From Microscillaceae bacterium (lineage in GTDB: Bacteria > Bacteroidota > Bacteroidia > Cytophagales > Microscillaceae), in assembly GCA_003483885.1 (NCBI GenBank), contig DMXI01000501.1, positions 1-14,370 on the forward strand: 14,370 bases of DNA, given 5' to 3'. Positions 8,219 through 14,370 of the stretch are shown here, piece after piece. Every line of letters starts with the position of its first letter. Within the stretch, counting starts at the first letter, position 1. Below the pieces are notes generated by a model that did not search any database, was not told the origin of the DNA, and saw only the letters and a program-made list of their open reading frames with translations. The position numbers and the translations under genes were made by a program.

Positions 8219-10333
8219 CTAGTCTAATGTTTTTCTAAGCAATAACTTCTGCTGAGTAAACTGATATGCCGCATCCAGAAACTCCACCATTTTGCCCCAA
8301 TCTTCGGCTTTCTCAAAATTGTGCTTGTAGAATTTCCGGCTTTTAATGATGATCTTGTTGCCCTCTTTAGTGGCAGAACTGATAAATCCTCCAGTTTCGT
8401 TTTCTACCTTAAAGTTAAACTTGTCTATGCCTTTGACCTCATATCCACCTGGAATTTGAAAGTTGATCGTGTGCTCAAAGCTACGCGGATAATCCATATA
8501 AATGTCGTATTTGCGTTTTCGTTGGTTTTCCTTGATTTCTACCTGTCCACCAATCAGTTTTCCCGCTTCGATGATGTAGTTTGGCCCAACTTTTTTCACA
8601 AACCCATTGAGGGTAAAAGCATCTTTGAAAATCAGGTTGGGATGTTCCTCAGTACGCCCCGGCTGCACCAATTCAAATGACTCTACTTTCTCTATTTTTT
8701 GATCATATTCGTCTTCAATCATAGTTTTCACTCGCGCAAGTCGTTCTTGTGTAGATCTTTCTTTTTTGATTTTTTTTCTACTACTCAAAAGTTCAGGGTG
8801 TTTAAGAGCGAGAGCAAATCTAGCAATATCAATCTTGATCGCCGATTGGGCAATGTCGAGCTTGGTAAGTACTGCTTGTTGGTAACCAAGTTTGATGGCT
8901 CCGGAAATTTGTTGTGACCTTGTAATATTTAATGTATTTTGTTTACTCAATGTGACTTGTTGTACACTGTTCACTTTATTAAATGATAATGGAGATATTG
9001 GCGTGTTGGTCAAATACTTTACTTCCCATTTAGGAGCCAAAAGCCGAGGTTTTACCCCTTGTACTGTAGGAGCAATAGTTTTAAATAGACTATGTCCAGA
9101 GGATAAGTGTAACCAACAAGCAGGGTTTTCTACCTTCAATAAAATAACCCTTTCGAAATAAAAGCCAAGTTGCTCTACAGGTGAAATATGCCTTGGTGAT
9201 ACCACCACAAACTGATATTTGATATTGTATTTGTCAAGTACATAAGCCATTTCTTGAGCCACAGCATATACTTGAAGCCTTTTTTTGTGTAAATACCCAG
9301 GTTCCTGATCAGAAGACAATAAAATGCCTAGTTCACGATACCACCAACGAGCTACATAAAACATTTCTTTGACGAGTGTTTCTTTAGACAACTTTTTTAA
9401 TCCTTTGCGGTATTTTTGTTTACATCTTTTCTTTAAAAATCTTAACCATTTGGGTTTTTGAGTGAAAAGACTTTCTCGCAAATTTTGCTGAGAATAATTG
9501 TTTTGAGAGCCTCTTGTATATCGTGAAATTTGAAAACGAATGACGGGTAGGGATCTTCTCGGGTAAAACCATTGTAGATTTTTTTTGAGTACTTGCTTGG
9601 TATAATAGGCGGTATATTCTTCGATGGATTTTCCTCTTATGTTTGTTAATTTCAAAGCAGGAAATCCATTCATACACATGTACCTGAGAAACATTTCACG
9701 ATGGAGTCTGACTTTAAAAGTTTGATTCAGAACAGGATATTCATCAGCAAAAAAGTGTTCTTTCACCTCACTTAGCTGTTGACCATTTGTGATAAAATCG
9801 CATTGGTAGTAATCCAAAATATCTCCTACCTCTAAATTAGGGATAGCAATTTTTTCATACCCTTTTTTATTTGTTTTTAATTTTACAACCTCTTTTTGGG
9901 GATCAACTTCTATGATTTTACCGCTAGGTTTTATAATTCTAATGCCTAGATAAGTCTTATTACTGAAAATAACAGCAAATCTTATACTTCTTCCAGCATC
10001 ATATGAAAAGTATGAGTTGTATACTTTCTCTCTTGAATAGCTCAAAAAAGAAAGTTCAGAGAACTTTTGTACAGCATTTTTATCCTGTAACTTGATCCTT
10101 TGTCGCAAATAAGTATAATCATGAAAGGTGTTTGCACGAAATTTAAATTCATACTCTATGTGCCTTGCCATAATTACCGCTGACTCCTTTTTCCATTTTT
10201 CTGGTACTTCTGTAATAGCAAAGGCTGGATTGGAGATCCCCCACATTTTTTCTTGTATTTGTTCGTGCTTTTGACCAAAGGTCAATTGTAGGGATAGCAT
10301 AAGTAATATAGTTCCACTTATTATTTGTCTCAT
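8219..10333 (-). CDS. Exported DUF3857-type protein with degenerate transglutaminase core (paralogue 1)
   Basis: This 704-residue protein starts at ATG 10333-10331. Residues 1-21 are a signal peptide (IISGTILLMLSLQLTFG, then Q). The N-terminal signature is MW plus ITEVPEKWKKESAVIMARH (residues 30-58). DUF3857-like parts are YLGIRIIKPSGKIIEVDP (128-145) and EKIAIPNLEVGDILDYY (160-176). In the former transglutaminase region (about 320-430) the catalytic Cys, His and Asp motifs are not recognisable; only a helix like MAYVLDKYNIKYQFVVVSPR and the end motif TVQG remain. Residues 539-698 are the conserved C-terminal block. The start lies only 8 nt after the stop of the upstream gene that keeps the triad, so the two are almost certainly cotranscribed and perhaps translationally coupled. 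The two proteins may act together. Confidence 0.87.
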   Translation of the reverse strand: MRQIISGTILLMLSLQLTFGQKHEQIQEKMWGISNPAFAITEVPEKWKKESAVIMARHIEYEFKFRANTFHDYTYLRQRIKLQDKNAVQKFSELSFLSYSREKVYNSYFSYDAGRSIRFAVIFSNKTYLGIRIIKPSGKIIEVDPQKEVVKLKTNKKGYEKIAIPNLEVGDILDYYQCDFITNGQQLSEVKEHFFADEYPVLNQTFKVRLHREMFLRYMCMNGFPALKLTNIRGKSIEEYTAYYTKQVLKKNLQWFYPRRSLPVIRFQISRYTRGSQNNYSQQNLRESLFTQKPKWLRFLKKRCKQKYRKGLKKLSKETLVKEMFYVARWWYRELGILLSSDQEPGYLHKKRLQVYAVAQEMAYVLDKYNIKYQFVVVSPRHISPVEQLGFYFERVILLKVENPACWLHLSSGHSLFKTIAPTVQGVKPRLLAPKWEVKYLTNTPISPLSFNKVNSVQQVTLSKQNTLNITRSQQISGAIKLGYQQAVLTKLDIAQSAIKIDIARFALALKHPELLSSRKKIKKERSTQERLARVKTMIEDEYDQKIEKVESFELVQPGRTEEHPNLIFKDAFTLNGFVKKVGPNYIIEAGKLIGGQVEIKENQRKRKYDIYMDYPRSFEHTINFQIPGGYEVKGIDKFNFKVENETGGFISSATKEGNKIIIKSRKFYKHNFEKAEDWGKMVEFLDAAYQFTQQKLLLRKTLD
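8239..8717 (-). repeat. Conserved 479-bp 3' block, copy C
   Basis: This segment encodes residues 539-698 of the 8219-10333 gene and is colinear with 3662-4140 and 5957-6435. It is identical to copy A over 8367-8419 and 8526-8575. The sharp fall in similarity at the upstream edge is what makes it stand out as a block. Confidence 0.85.
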
Positions 10334-10341
10334 TTTAAAGC

Positions 10342-12264
10342 TTATTTTTTAAGTTTCGTAAGTATCACTTGATCATTATACATTTTGCCCAAAGCGTCTA
10401 TAGCCTCATTCCAAGCTACAAAATCAGCTTTTTGAATCACAGGATTAGTAGTCGCAATGGTTTTGTTGTATATAATTTGACTATTTTTGGTAGTGGTAAA
10501 ACTTACCTGAATACTAAAAGAAGGGTTTGTGATGTTTAGGTTTTTAGGCAAATGCTTTACCTGGTACCCGGCAGGAATCTGTAAAACCACCTTTGATTGG
10601 CGATACACCTTTTCTCTAAGATTAAGATTACTTAACCGATCTTTTTCGGCCTTAAAACCTTTAAACTCTTTGTAAAAATCAAGATCCACATAAATGTCAT
10701 TGTCAAAGCTAGCTGCCTTATTATCCAGTTTTATCTGATAATCAATGGTAAAACTACCACCTCTTTGGTTGGGGTTGCTAAAGCGTAGGCTATCCAAGTG
10801 ACAGTTTTTATTATTATTATCTACCAGGAGTTGCACCAGTTCAGAGGTTTTTTTCTGACTGGAGAAATTCAGGTAATACAAGATTTCTTTCTGCTGTTCT
10901 CCACGATAAGTATGCTTGCCTTGTCCTACCAGACTTTCGCCTTGAATCTCAAAAAAATGCGTTTTCAGTACTTGGTTGGCTTCTTTTTGCGCTACAGGAA
11001 TTTTTTCTAACCAATATTTCTCTCCGTTTTCTATCAAAATTGGTCGCCCTTGGATTCGCTCCGCATATTTACCAAAAGGAATGTACTTTTCGGTAGCATC
11101 CAGGTAATACTTTTTGCCATTGAGGAGCAGGGTACAAATCATATGGTTGGCCACCGCAATAGAAGGGGTAGAGTAGTCATAGACCAAGTGATTGGTACCA
11201 ATCCAGGTAAGACGTGCGTCAAATCCAGCCACCTTGAGCATACTCTTCATCAGGTTAGCCATTCCTTTACAATCACCATATTTTTTGGCATATACCTTTT
11301 GGGCATCTTCCGGCTTAAAAGCAGCAATGCCATCCTCAAAAGCAATGTATCGAATGTTGTCTTGCACCCAATAAAAAATGGCCTTTACCTTTTGCTCAGG
11401 GTTATCTACACCTTTGAGTAGGTCATTGACTATCGATTTTAGTTTTTCGGGATGATTTTCTACCTTGTCGGCCACCGCTCTATACCATAGGTACAAGTCA
11501 TCTACTGAGCCAAGCAAAGTAGTAGTTTGGTTATTCTTCTTGAAGTCTTTGAACAAGATCAGTAAGTGAGGATAAGTATAGGTTTGTCCTGGCACATCAT
11601 CATAAGTTTCAATAGGGGAGAGCCTCTTAGCAGTAAAAATATAATGAGTACTACCATTGCTTTGAGTTATTTTTTTTTGCTGAATATCAAACCCTTTAAA
11701 GTTATAAGCTTTGAAATCAACGGTCATCCACTGAGGTACTTCAAACACTATTTTTTTCTCTATCACTGGCAACTGGTCAGTAAAAAATACTTGAGTAAAA
11801 TAGCGAGGGTCATGGTAATACTTCATCAGGTTTAGGCTTTGAGTATCACCTTCTTTGATGAAACGAAAAGGGTATTGGCAAACCTGGGCATCTGAGTAAA
11901 ATATACCGTCTGCATTATAATTACCACATACTACTTTAGTTCTTTTAGTTATAACCGCGTCTTTTCCAACCCGCTTACCTTTTTTGATTTCACTGTGCTC
12001 ATCATAAAAAACATAACGCGAGAGTCCGCCTCTCTTCAGCGCCAGGTAAGTTTCTTTGCTGTCTTCTATGACATAGGGTAGCTTCTTTTTTTTGTTAAAC
12101 TTTACCCGATAAATAATCTCGGATTTAAGTATGACTGCTTTTGCTTTGGGATATTGTTTTTGATATTGCTGTACCTGGGCTTTGTCAGCGGTTTGAGCCC
12201 CAGACTCCTGAAAACTGGCGAAGAATGCAATGAATAAAAATAAGCGAGAAGTGTGTTTAAACAT
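10342..12264 (-). CDS. Exported DUF3857/transglutaminase-like protein with intact catalytic triad
   Basis: I place the start at ATG 12264-12262 (640 residues). A TTG six codons earlier is in frame but would bury the signal peptide RLFLFIAFFASFQESGAQ. DUF3857-like sequence occupies about residues 30-230. The transglutaminase/protease-like core runs from about 285 to 410: FYWVQDNIRYIAFEDG, then KYGDCKGMANLMKSML with Cys332, ANHMIC with His374, and KYYLDAT with Asp389, a complete Cys-His-Asp triad. The C-terminal beta-rich region (about 430-640) contains LQIPAGYQVKHLPKN and corresponds loosely to the conserved block of the three downstream paralogues. Such proteins are widespread in Bacteroidota and the substrate is generally unknown. 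It could be a protease, amidase or crosslinking enzyme. It is first in the array and ends 8 nt before the next start. Confidence 0.92.
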   Translation of the reverse strand: MFKHTSRLFLFIAFFASFQESGAQTADKAQVQQYQKQYPKAKAVILKSEIIYRVKFNKKKKLPYVIEDSKETYLALKRGGLSRYVFYDEHSEIKKGKRVGKDAVITKRTKVVCGNYNADGIFYSDAQVCQYPFRFIKEGDTQSLNLMKYYHDPRYFTQVFFTDQLPVIEKKIVFEVPQWMTVDFKAYNFKGFDIQQKKITQSNGSTHYIFTAKRLSPIETYDDVPGQTYTYPHLLILFKDFKKNNQTTTLLGSVDDLYLWYRAVADKVENHPEKLKSIVNDLLKGVDNPEQKVKAIFYWVQDNIRYIAFEDGIAAFKPEDAQKVYAKKYGDCKGMANLMKSMLKVAGFDARLTWIGTNHLVYDYSTPSIAVANHMICTLLLNGKKYYLDATEKYIPFGKYAERIQGRPILIENGEKYWLEKIPVAQKEANQVLKTHFFEIQGESLVGQGKHTYRGEQQKEILYYLNFSSQKKTSELVQLLVDNNNKNCHLDSLRFSNPNQRGGSFTIDYQIKLDNKAASFDNDIYVDLDFYKEFKGFKAEKDRLSNLNLREKVYRQSKVVLQIPAGYQVKHLPKNLNITNPSFSIQVSFTTTKNSQIIYNKTIATTNPVIQKADFVAWNEAIDALGKMYNDQVILTKLKK

Positions 12265-12287
12265 TTGATCAATGGGTTTCAAGTTTG

Positions 12288-12320
12288 AATAAATACTGAT
12301 TTATGTGTGGTGAAATCAAA
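12288..12320 (-). promoter_or_regulatory. Possible promoter of the DUF3857 array
   Basis: Reading the minus strand, TTTG (12320-12317) is followed by a 21-nt spacer and TATTTATT (12295-12288), a partial match to TAnnTTTG. It lies 23 nt upstream of the ATG at 12264. The -7 match is imperfect, so this is only a candidate. Confidence 0.25.
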
Positions 12321-12445
12321 ATGACTTCCTTGACTAATTTAGTATTTATATTGTTGTATAGTACCTTTTCTACACTTTAGGATCATTAAATATTTCTAAT
12401 TTGTATTTAGGCAATGCTAGTAGAGAATTTGCCATATACCAAAAT

Positions 12446-12604
12446 ATGACAAGTCTTTTTGGTCTACCTAAAGCCAGTGAGACTTTTTTGGGATTATACA
12501 AAGAGAAATTATATCGAAAAAGTGGCTCAAGTCTGAGCGAACGCATACAAAAAATGGTAGAAACAGTATTGTGTACTCAGATTAACTATGAAAAGTCGAG
12601 ATGA
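12446..12604 (+). CDS. Possible small ORF of unknown function or gene remnant
   Basis: From ATG 12446 the frame gives 52 residues (MTSLFGLPKASETFLGLYKE and on, ending INYEKSR); it also stays open upstream to a TTG at 12401. The composition is protein-like, with a helical, basic C-terminal half, and the sequence is not a shadow of another gene. It has no visible ribosome binding site, signal peptide or known domain. It could be a real small protein, the 3' remnant of a decayed gene, or chance. Confidence 0.2.
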   Translation: MTSLFGLPKASETFLGLYKEKLYRKSGSSLSERIQKMVETVLCTQINYEKSR

Positions 12605-12608
12605 CTTC

Positions 12609-12640
12609 TTTGTGCATTCCTTAATTATTGGTTAGCTTGC
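12609..12640 (+). promoter_or_regulatory. Possible promoter of mutA
   Basis: TTTG at 12609-12612, a 20-nt spacer and TAGCTTGC at 12633-12640 approximate the Bacteroidota TTTG-N19-21-TAnnTTTG pattern, with mismatches at the last two -7 positions. The position gives a leader of roughly 15 nt before the ATG at 12661. Confidence 0.3.
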
Positions 12641-12660
12641 ATCCAAATTTTTTGAAGTCT

Positions 12661-14094
12661 ATGAGTACACAATCCCACGAAAAATTACTGCAGGAATTTG
12701 AAGCATCAGACAAGGCTACCTGGATACAAAAAGCCATTGAAAAACTGAAAGACAAAGATTTCCAGACCTTGAGTGCGACTACTTATGAAGGTATTACCCA
12801 ACAACCTTTTTACACTCCTGAGGATCAGGTAAATAATGCCTTGACTTCGGCCGATTTTGGCAATACTGCTCAATGGCAAAATCGGGAAATTGTCCACTTT
12901 TTCCCTTGGGTAGACGACGAAAAAGAGATTTTGGTAGAAGATGCCCCCCGGTTAACCGAAGAAGCCAATCGTTTGGCAGTGCAAGCCTTAACCAAAGGAG
13001 CCGATTCAGTATATTTTGATTTATTTGGGGTAGATGCAGCCATCATTGATTTTTGCGTGCTCTTGCGAGACATAGACCTCACAAAACAGCCATTAGGATT
13101 TACCTTTGACGGACGCACTGAAGGGTTTATTTCCCAAATGGAAGAAGCAGAATGGATGGGATCAGTTGATTATGATTTTTTGGCCAACTGGACCATCAGC
13201 GGGTATTACCATAATACGGTTTTCGAAGACCTGGCCGAGCTGATTCATTACACGCACCATCGCCCACAGGTAAAAGCGCTCACCATTAATACCACCAATT
13301 TGCACAATGCAGGAGCCAATGCCGTACAAGAGCTGGCTTTTGGACTGTCTACTTTAGTAGAGTATTTGCACCAATTGACAGACTTGGGGCTCGACTTATC
13401 TTTGCTTTTGCGTAATGTAGAGTTTTCGATGGGAACTGGCAGCAACTATTTTATGGAAATGGCCAAGTTTAGAGCTTTGCGTCTACTTTGGAAACAAATA
13501 TTGCAGGGGTATAAAGCTGCTCAACAGCCACTCTCTATTCATGCACAAACGGCTACTTGGAACAAAACCATTACCGATGTCAATGTAAATATGCTGCGAA
13601 GTACCACTGAGGCTATGTCGGCTGTCATTGGAGGAGTAGATGCTTTGAGTGTATTGCCTTACAACGATTTCTTTACCGAACCCGACGCTTTTGCTCGACG
13701 CATTGCACGCAATGTATCTACCTTGCTTAAAGAAGAATCTTATTTGGATAAAGTAGTAGATGCTTCAGCAGGTGCTTATTACATAGAAAACCTAACAAAG
13801 GAATTGGCACAAAAAAGCTGGGATTTGTTTCAACAAACCGAACAGCGAGGTGGATTTATCAAAGCCTTTAAGGCGGGTTTTGTGCAAAACGAAATAGAAA
13901 AAGTAGCGAATCAGAAGGTAGCGAATGTAGAAACCGGCAAAGATGTATTGGTAGGAACCAACAAATATGAAAATGCCGAAGAAAAAATAGAAAAAGTGCC
14001 CACGGACAATTCTCAAGAAGTACAGAGTGAAGTTAAGTTGTTGAAATTGAGAAGGTTGTCGGAAGGTTTGGAGCGCAAACGATTAGAAAAATAG
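12661..14094 (+). CDS. mutA: Methylmalonyl-CoA mutase small (beta) subunit
   Basis: With the start at ATG 12661 the protein has 477 residues; an upstream in-frame TTG at 12628 adds an unlikely extension. The mutase large/small subunit barrel signature is clear: QPFYTPED near the N-terminus, ANAVQELAFGLST, MEMAKFRALRLLWKQI, LRSTTEAMSAVIGGVDALSV, DASAGAYYIENLTKELA, then GKDVLVGTNKY. The protein ends in a basic KLLKLRRLSEGLERKRLEK, where longer family members continue into a second, non-B12-binding flavodoxin-like domain. Short forms like this are usual in flavobacterial relatives, so it need not be truncated. With MutB it forms the adenosylcobalamin-dependent enzyme interconverting succinyl-CoA and methylmalonyl-CoA in propionate metabolism; the catalytic B12 site is in MutB. 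No mutB is seen in the 276 nt that remain. Confidence 0.95.
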   Translation: MSTQSHEKLLQEFEASDKATWIQKAIEKLKDKDFQTLSATTYEGITQQPFYTPEDQVNNALTSADFGNTAQWQNREIVHFFPWVDDEKEILVEDAPRLTEEANRLAVQALTKGADSVYFDLFGVDAAIIDFCVLLRDIDLTKQPLGFTFDGRTEGFISQMEEAEWMGSVDYDFLANWTISGYYHNTVFEDLAELIHYTHHRPQVKALTINTTNLHNAGANAVQELAFGLSTLVEYLHQLTDLGLDLSLLLRNVEFSMGTGSNYFMEMAKFRALRLLWKQILQGYKAAQQPLSIHAQTATWNKTITDVNVNMLRSTTEAMSAVIGGVDALSVLPYNDFFTEPDAFARRIARNVSTLLKEESYLDKVVDASAGAYYIENLTKELAQKSWDLFQQTEQRGGFIKAFKAGFVQNEIEKVANQKVANVETGKDVLVGTNKYENAEEKIEKVPTDNSQEVQSEVKLLKLRRLSEGLERKRLEK

Positions 14095-14215
14095 ATAAAC
14101 GGCTATACGATGTCAGACAACAATTCACAGAAAAAAACAAACTAAACCCTGTTATTATTGTGGTTGTTCATAGGATCGTTTAATTTTAAATTTTAGATAG
14201 GGTAAATAAAGGCCA
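14095..14215. other. Intergenic sequence after mutA
   Basis: This AT-rich stretch has no gene longer than an 11-codon open frame (ATG 14110 to TAA 14145, MSDNNSQKKTN). I see no classic terminator here. The next structure is the large inverted repeat starting at 14216. Confidence 0.5.
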
Positions 14216-14370
14216 ATGAGTTGTTTTTAAGAATAATTCTTTGGCTAATTGTTGATAAATTTACCTTTAACTAAAAAAATCCCCAACTGCCAAATTAATC
14301 TACTAATACACAGAATTAAAGGTAAATTTATCAACAATTAGCCAAAGAATTATTCTTAAAAACAACTCAT
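14216..14370. repeat. Perfect 55-bp inverted repeat with 45-bp spacer
   Basis: The left arm 14216-14270 is the exact reverse complement of the right arm 14316-14370, checked base by base over all 55 positions. The spacer is 14271-14315. The right arm ends on the last base of the window, so the repeat may extend further. Each arm contains a smaller palindrome (AAGAAT-A-ATTCTT at 14229-14241). The spacer carries no open frame of note. Possible readings are a MITE-like element, one piece of a larger palindrome, an invertible-segment boundary, or an assembly foldback at a contig end. Confidence 0.9.

Larger units (their letters stand above)
12265..12660. other. Divergent intergenic region with possible small ORF
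   Basis: This 396-bp stretch separates the minus-strand DUF3857 array from plus-strand mutA. It should carry both promoters. It also holds a plus-strand open frame ending at 12604, listed separately. No tRNA or strong hairpin was seen. Confidence 0.6.

Noticed and set aside
3662..8717. The three 479-bp blocks as mobile element copies
   Set aside because: They are coding, in frame, at the same place in three paralogues, with no terminal repeats or target duplications seen.
12265..12282. TTG start six codons upstream for the intact transglutaminase-like protein
   Set aside because: The ATG at 12264 places the signal peptide at the N-terminus; the extension would add residues in front of it with no supporting signal.
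12628..12660. TTG start extending mutA by 11 residues
   Set aside because: The ATG at 12661 gives a normal family N-terminus, and the extension overlaps the probable promoter and leader.
14110..14145. 11-codon frame as a truncated mutB start
   Set aside because: It is too short, and the sequence does not resemble a mutase N-terminus that I can recognise.
14216..14370. The large inverted repeat as a normal mutA terminator
   Set aside because: Arms of 55 bp with a 45-nt loop and no T tract visible are not a rho-independent terminator.

Overview
The window looks like a chromosomal segment of an AT-rich Bacteroidota, most likely a marine Cytophagia-type bacterium. The signs are exported proteins ending their signal peptides in A-Q or S-Q, a DUF2461 gene, DUF3857/transglutaminase-like proteins, a short-form methylmalonyl-CoA mutase small subunit, no strong Shine-Dalgarno sequences, and a few matches to the Bacteroidota promoter pattern TTTG-N19-21-TAnnTTTG. 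Genus is inference. No rRNA, tRNA, CRISPR array or transposase gene was seen.

Layout. Positions 1-2107 (plus strand) hold two tandem paralogues of an exported protein with a FecR-like N-terminus, a central beta-rich segment and a C-terminal TPR-like helical pair. The first lacks its start because the window cuts it, and each copy has its own hairpin terminator. A small exported or membrane-anchored protein of unknown function follows (2237-2830), then a bidirectional terminator (2839-2881). A DUF2461 gene (2892-3551) lies on the minus strand. From 12264 down to 3642 the minus strand carries four exported DUF3857/transglutaminase-type proteins in a row. The first has a complete Cys-His-Asp triad. 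It is followed after only 8 nt by a paralogue, then by two more. These three have no recognisable triad, but share a nearly identical C-terminal block of about 160 residues with no indels. Positions 12661-14094 (plus) encode the small subunit of methylmalonyl-CoA mutase (mutA). After it the window ends in a perfect 55-bp inverted repeat with a 45-bp spacer, whose right arm ends exactly at the last base.

The most interesting part is the four-gene DUF3857 array: one apparently active transglutaminase-like protein beside three apparent pseudoenzymes with diverged middle regions and homogenised C-termini. This suggests an envelope-located family in which the C-terminal module is constrained or kept alike by gene conversion while the middle varies. 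Its function is unknown. The terminal inverted repeat is the second item worth checking; it may be a MITE-like element, part of a larger palindrome, or an assembly foldback.
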